From CAYRWK01 sp964427965 (GTDB lineage: Bacteria > Patescibacteriota > WWE3 > UBA101185 > UBA10185): DNA of 6,312 nt. Position 1 is the stretch's first letter. Every line of letters starts with the position of its first letter. The translations under genes and the position numbers were made by a program. Of the stretch, positions 5,397 through 6,312 are shown one piece after another. The notes beneath the pieces were generated by a model. It did no database searches. It worked only from the letters and a program-made list of their open reading frames with translations, and had not been told where the DNA came from. Location: NCBI GenBank assembly GCA_964427965.1, contig CAYRWK010000045.1:1-6312 (forward strand), given 5' to 3'.

Positions 5397-6122
5397 CTAT
5401 TTTACAATTATACTCACGCTACTTACAACCACATCCTCAACCGGCTTCGAATTTTCACCTGTTTGTGGGTTTGAGACAACCTCTGTAGTAGCAATAGCAT
5501 CTACAACTTCCATGCCTGCTTCGTCGGCAACTTTACCAAAAATTGTATAGCTCTTTGGTAGATCTACTTTTCCATGCATTATAAAAAACTGACTGCCGTT
5601 TGTATTTGGGCCCGCGTTAGCCATAGCCAAAGTACCTGCTATGTACTCACCTTCAAAAGGTTCGTCTGCAAATCTATAACCCGGACCACCAGCTCCCGTA
5701 CCTAAAGGATCGCCGCCTTGAATCATAAAATCTTTAATTATTCTGTGAAATTTTGTTCCGTCGTAAAAACCTTCTTTAGCCAAAAAGACAAAGTTGTTTA
5801 CAGTAATTGGCATTTTGTCCGCAAACAAATCAAGTGTGATATCCCCTTTTGAGGTTTTTAAAACAGCTTGGTATGTTTTGCTTGTTTCCAAAATCATATC
5901 CGGAGCTTTTGCATATTGTTTTTTAGCTGTATCGGTTGTTTGGGAGGTTGCACTCTCAACTTGTGAATCTTTGTTTGAAGCGCTGGACTCTTGAGTTTGG
6001 TTGCTTTCGGTTTTAGCTCCTTTAGAACCCTTAATGTTTTTTAATGCAAAAATTCCTGCCAATACCAAAATTACTATAAAAGCTATTCCAAGTATAATCA
6101 TATCTTTGTTATTTTCTTTCAT
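5397..6122 (-). CDS. Membrane-anchored cyclophilin-type peptidyl-prolyl cis-trans isomerase
   Basis: The 241-residue product begins with a short charged N-terminus and a hydrophobic segment at about 9-27, followed by KNIKGSKGAK, so an N-in anchor with the rest outside the membrane is likely. A Ser/Thr/Gln-rich linker (about 38-68) leads to a cyclophilin domain at about 84-240, which should catalyse prolyl cis-trans isomerisation in exported or wall-located proteins. Active-site residues are visible: R127, F132 and Q135 in FHRIIKDFMIQGGDP (125-139), AMANAG (166-171), and Q178 and F180 in NGSQFFI (175-181). The tryptophan that binds cyclosporin in human CypA is not present in the shortened KVDLPKSYTIFG stretch (185-196), as in many bacterial cyclophilins. 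No Shine-Dalgarno precedes the ATG; the U7 run of the upstream structured RNA ends 8 nt before it. Confidence 0.95.
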   Translation of the reverse strand: MKENNKDMIILGIAFIVILVLAGIFALKNIKGSKGAKTESNQTQESSASNKDSQVESATSQTTDTAKKQYAKAPDMILETSKTYQAVLKTSKGDITLDLFADKMPITVNNFVFLAKEGFYDGTKFHRIIKDFMIQGGDPLGTGAGGPGYRFADEPFEGEYIAGTLAMANAGPNTNGSQFFIMHGKVDLPKSYTIFGKVADEAGMEVVDAIATTEVVSNPQTGENSKPVEDVVVSSVSIIVK

Positions 6123-6130
6123 AAGTTACT

Positions 6131-6181
6131 AAAAAAATGAATGAGAGCCCGCACGGCACTTTTCAGTTGGTGCGGACTCCC
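6131..6181 (-). terminator. Long hairpin with U7 tail (terminator or attenuator)
   Basis: On the - strand GGGAGUCCGCAC (6181 down to 6170) pairs over 12 positions, two of them G-U, with GUGCGGGCUCUC (6154 down to 6143). The intervening 15 nt contain a further ACU-GAAA-AGU mini-hairpin with a GNRA-type loop. AUUCA separates the stem from seven U (6137 down to 6131). The gap between stem and U run is larger than usual, which lowers confidence. Segment 6178 down to 6171 can instead pair with upstream 6192 down to 6185. Confidence 0.55.
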
Positions 6182-6265
6182 AGTAGTCCGCATAAGGAAC
6201 GTACGCGAACCAAAGTCTCCTCTATTTTTCACCCCGCCCCATATTAGGACGAGAATAGTTCCTTT
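6131..6265 (-). ncRNA. Candidate structured RNA, small RNA or cyclophilin leader
   Basis: If the TTGACA-type promoter upstream is used, a transcript of about 135 nt would begin near 6265 and end at the U7 run. It can fold compactly. Helix 1 is AAGGAAC (6264-6258) with GUUCCUU (6200-6194), all seven pairs perfect. Inside it, UAUU (6257-6254) pairs with AAUA (6226-6223), and CUCGUCCU (6253-6246) pairs with GGGGCGGG (6240-6233, three G-U) around loop AAUAU. Helix 3 is UGCGGACU (6192-6185) with AGUCCGCA (6178-6171) around a 6-nt loop. The 3' arm of helix 3 is also the 5' arm of the terminal hairpin, so the two are mutually exclusive. The region is GC-richer than the genes around it, with no convincing reading frame. 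I compared it by eye with tmRNA, RNase P RNA, SRP RNA and common riboswitches and recognised none. The pairing is seen; transcription and function are inferred. Confidence 0.45.
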
Positions 6266-6271
6266 AGATAG

Positions 6272-6300
6272 AAGGTATCTTAGGTTTAGCTTTCTGTCAA
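6272..6300 (-). promoter_or_regulatory. Possible promoter of the structured RNA and cyclophilin gene
   Basis: On the - strand a perfect -35 hexamer TTGACA (6300 down to 6295) is followed, after exactly 17 bp, by TACCTT (6277 down to 6272), a weak -10 with 3 of 6 matches. The predicted start, 7 nt further at about 6265, falls exactly where the first helix of the candidate RNA begins. No better promoter for the cyclophilin was found between here and its ATG. Confidence 0.35.
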
Positions 6301-6312
6301 CTTCACTTTTTA

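Noticed and set aside
5326..5550. 74-codon open frame on the + strand
   Set aside because: Runs across the mntA promoter and the 3' end of the cyclophilin; Ser/Thr-rich shadow of the - strand gene.
5794..5994. 66-codon open frame on the + strand
   Set aside because: Antisense to the cyclophilin linker and domain start; no supporting signals.
6161..6225. tRNA-like hints: CAGTTGGT on the + strand and GGTTCG on the - strand
   Set aside because: They are on opposite strands and no cloverleaf, acceptor stem or T-loop with proper spacing can be built on either.
6270..6300. Possible RNase P RNA 3' end (ACAGAA on the - strand at 6298-6293)
   Set aside because: ACAGAA is present, but the conserved GGCUUA that should follow is not; what follows reads AGCUAAACC, so the match is probably chance.

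Overview
The window is AT-rich, tightly packed bacterial DNA that uses the standard code: all reading frames are full length without in-frame TGA, and glycine is encoded by GGN. Small average gene size, minimal spacers, several genes with no Shine-Dalgarno sequence, a compact UvrD/PcrA helicase, and a G5-3D protein beside rsmA together suggest a Patescibacteria/CPR genome, perhaps of the Microgenomates or Katanobacteria kind. That placement is an inference from style and gene content; no lineage marker is present.

Layout, left to right. (1) 17-1960 (+): superfamily 1A DNA helicase. (2) 2021-2200 (+): an unrecognised 59-residue two-helix membrane protein with its own -10 box, a strong Shine-Dalgarno and a probable terminator at 2206-2248. 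(3) 2281-3039 (+): membrane-anchored G5-3D cell-wall protein, followed after 10 bp by (4) 3050-3463 (+): a four-helix membrane protein with a CmpB-like C-terminus. (5) 3450-3932 (-): SPOUT RNA methyltransferase, overlapping (4) tail to tail. (6) 3947-4714 (+): rsmA (ksgA), divergent from (5) across about 14 bp. (7) 5060-5347 (-) and 4726-5070 (-): overlapping mntA-hepT toxin-antitoxin pair. (8) 5397-6122 (-): membrane-anchored cyclophilin. (9) 6131-6300 (-): a promoter-like element and about 135 nt of strongly foldable sequence ending in a hairpin and U7, just before the cyclophilin start. It is a candidate small RNA or attenuating leader.

Functionally the window mixes genome maintenance (helicase), RNA modification (SPOUT methyltransferase, RsmA), envelope work outside the membrane (3D protein, membrane protein, cyclophilin) and a toxin-antitoxin module. 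Two features are most worth attention. One is the structured RNA candidate, whose segment 6171-6178 can pair with either of two partners. The other is the repeated placement of -10 boxes only 6-9 nt before start codons, which predicts leaderless mRNAs for several genes, while the 59-residue gene has a classical Shine-Dalgarno. No tRNA, rRNA, CRISPR or insertion sequence was seen, and no gene-free stretch exceeds 200 bases.
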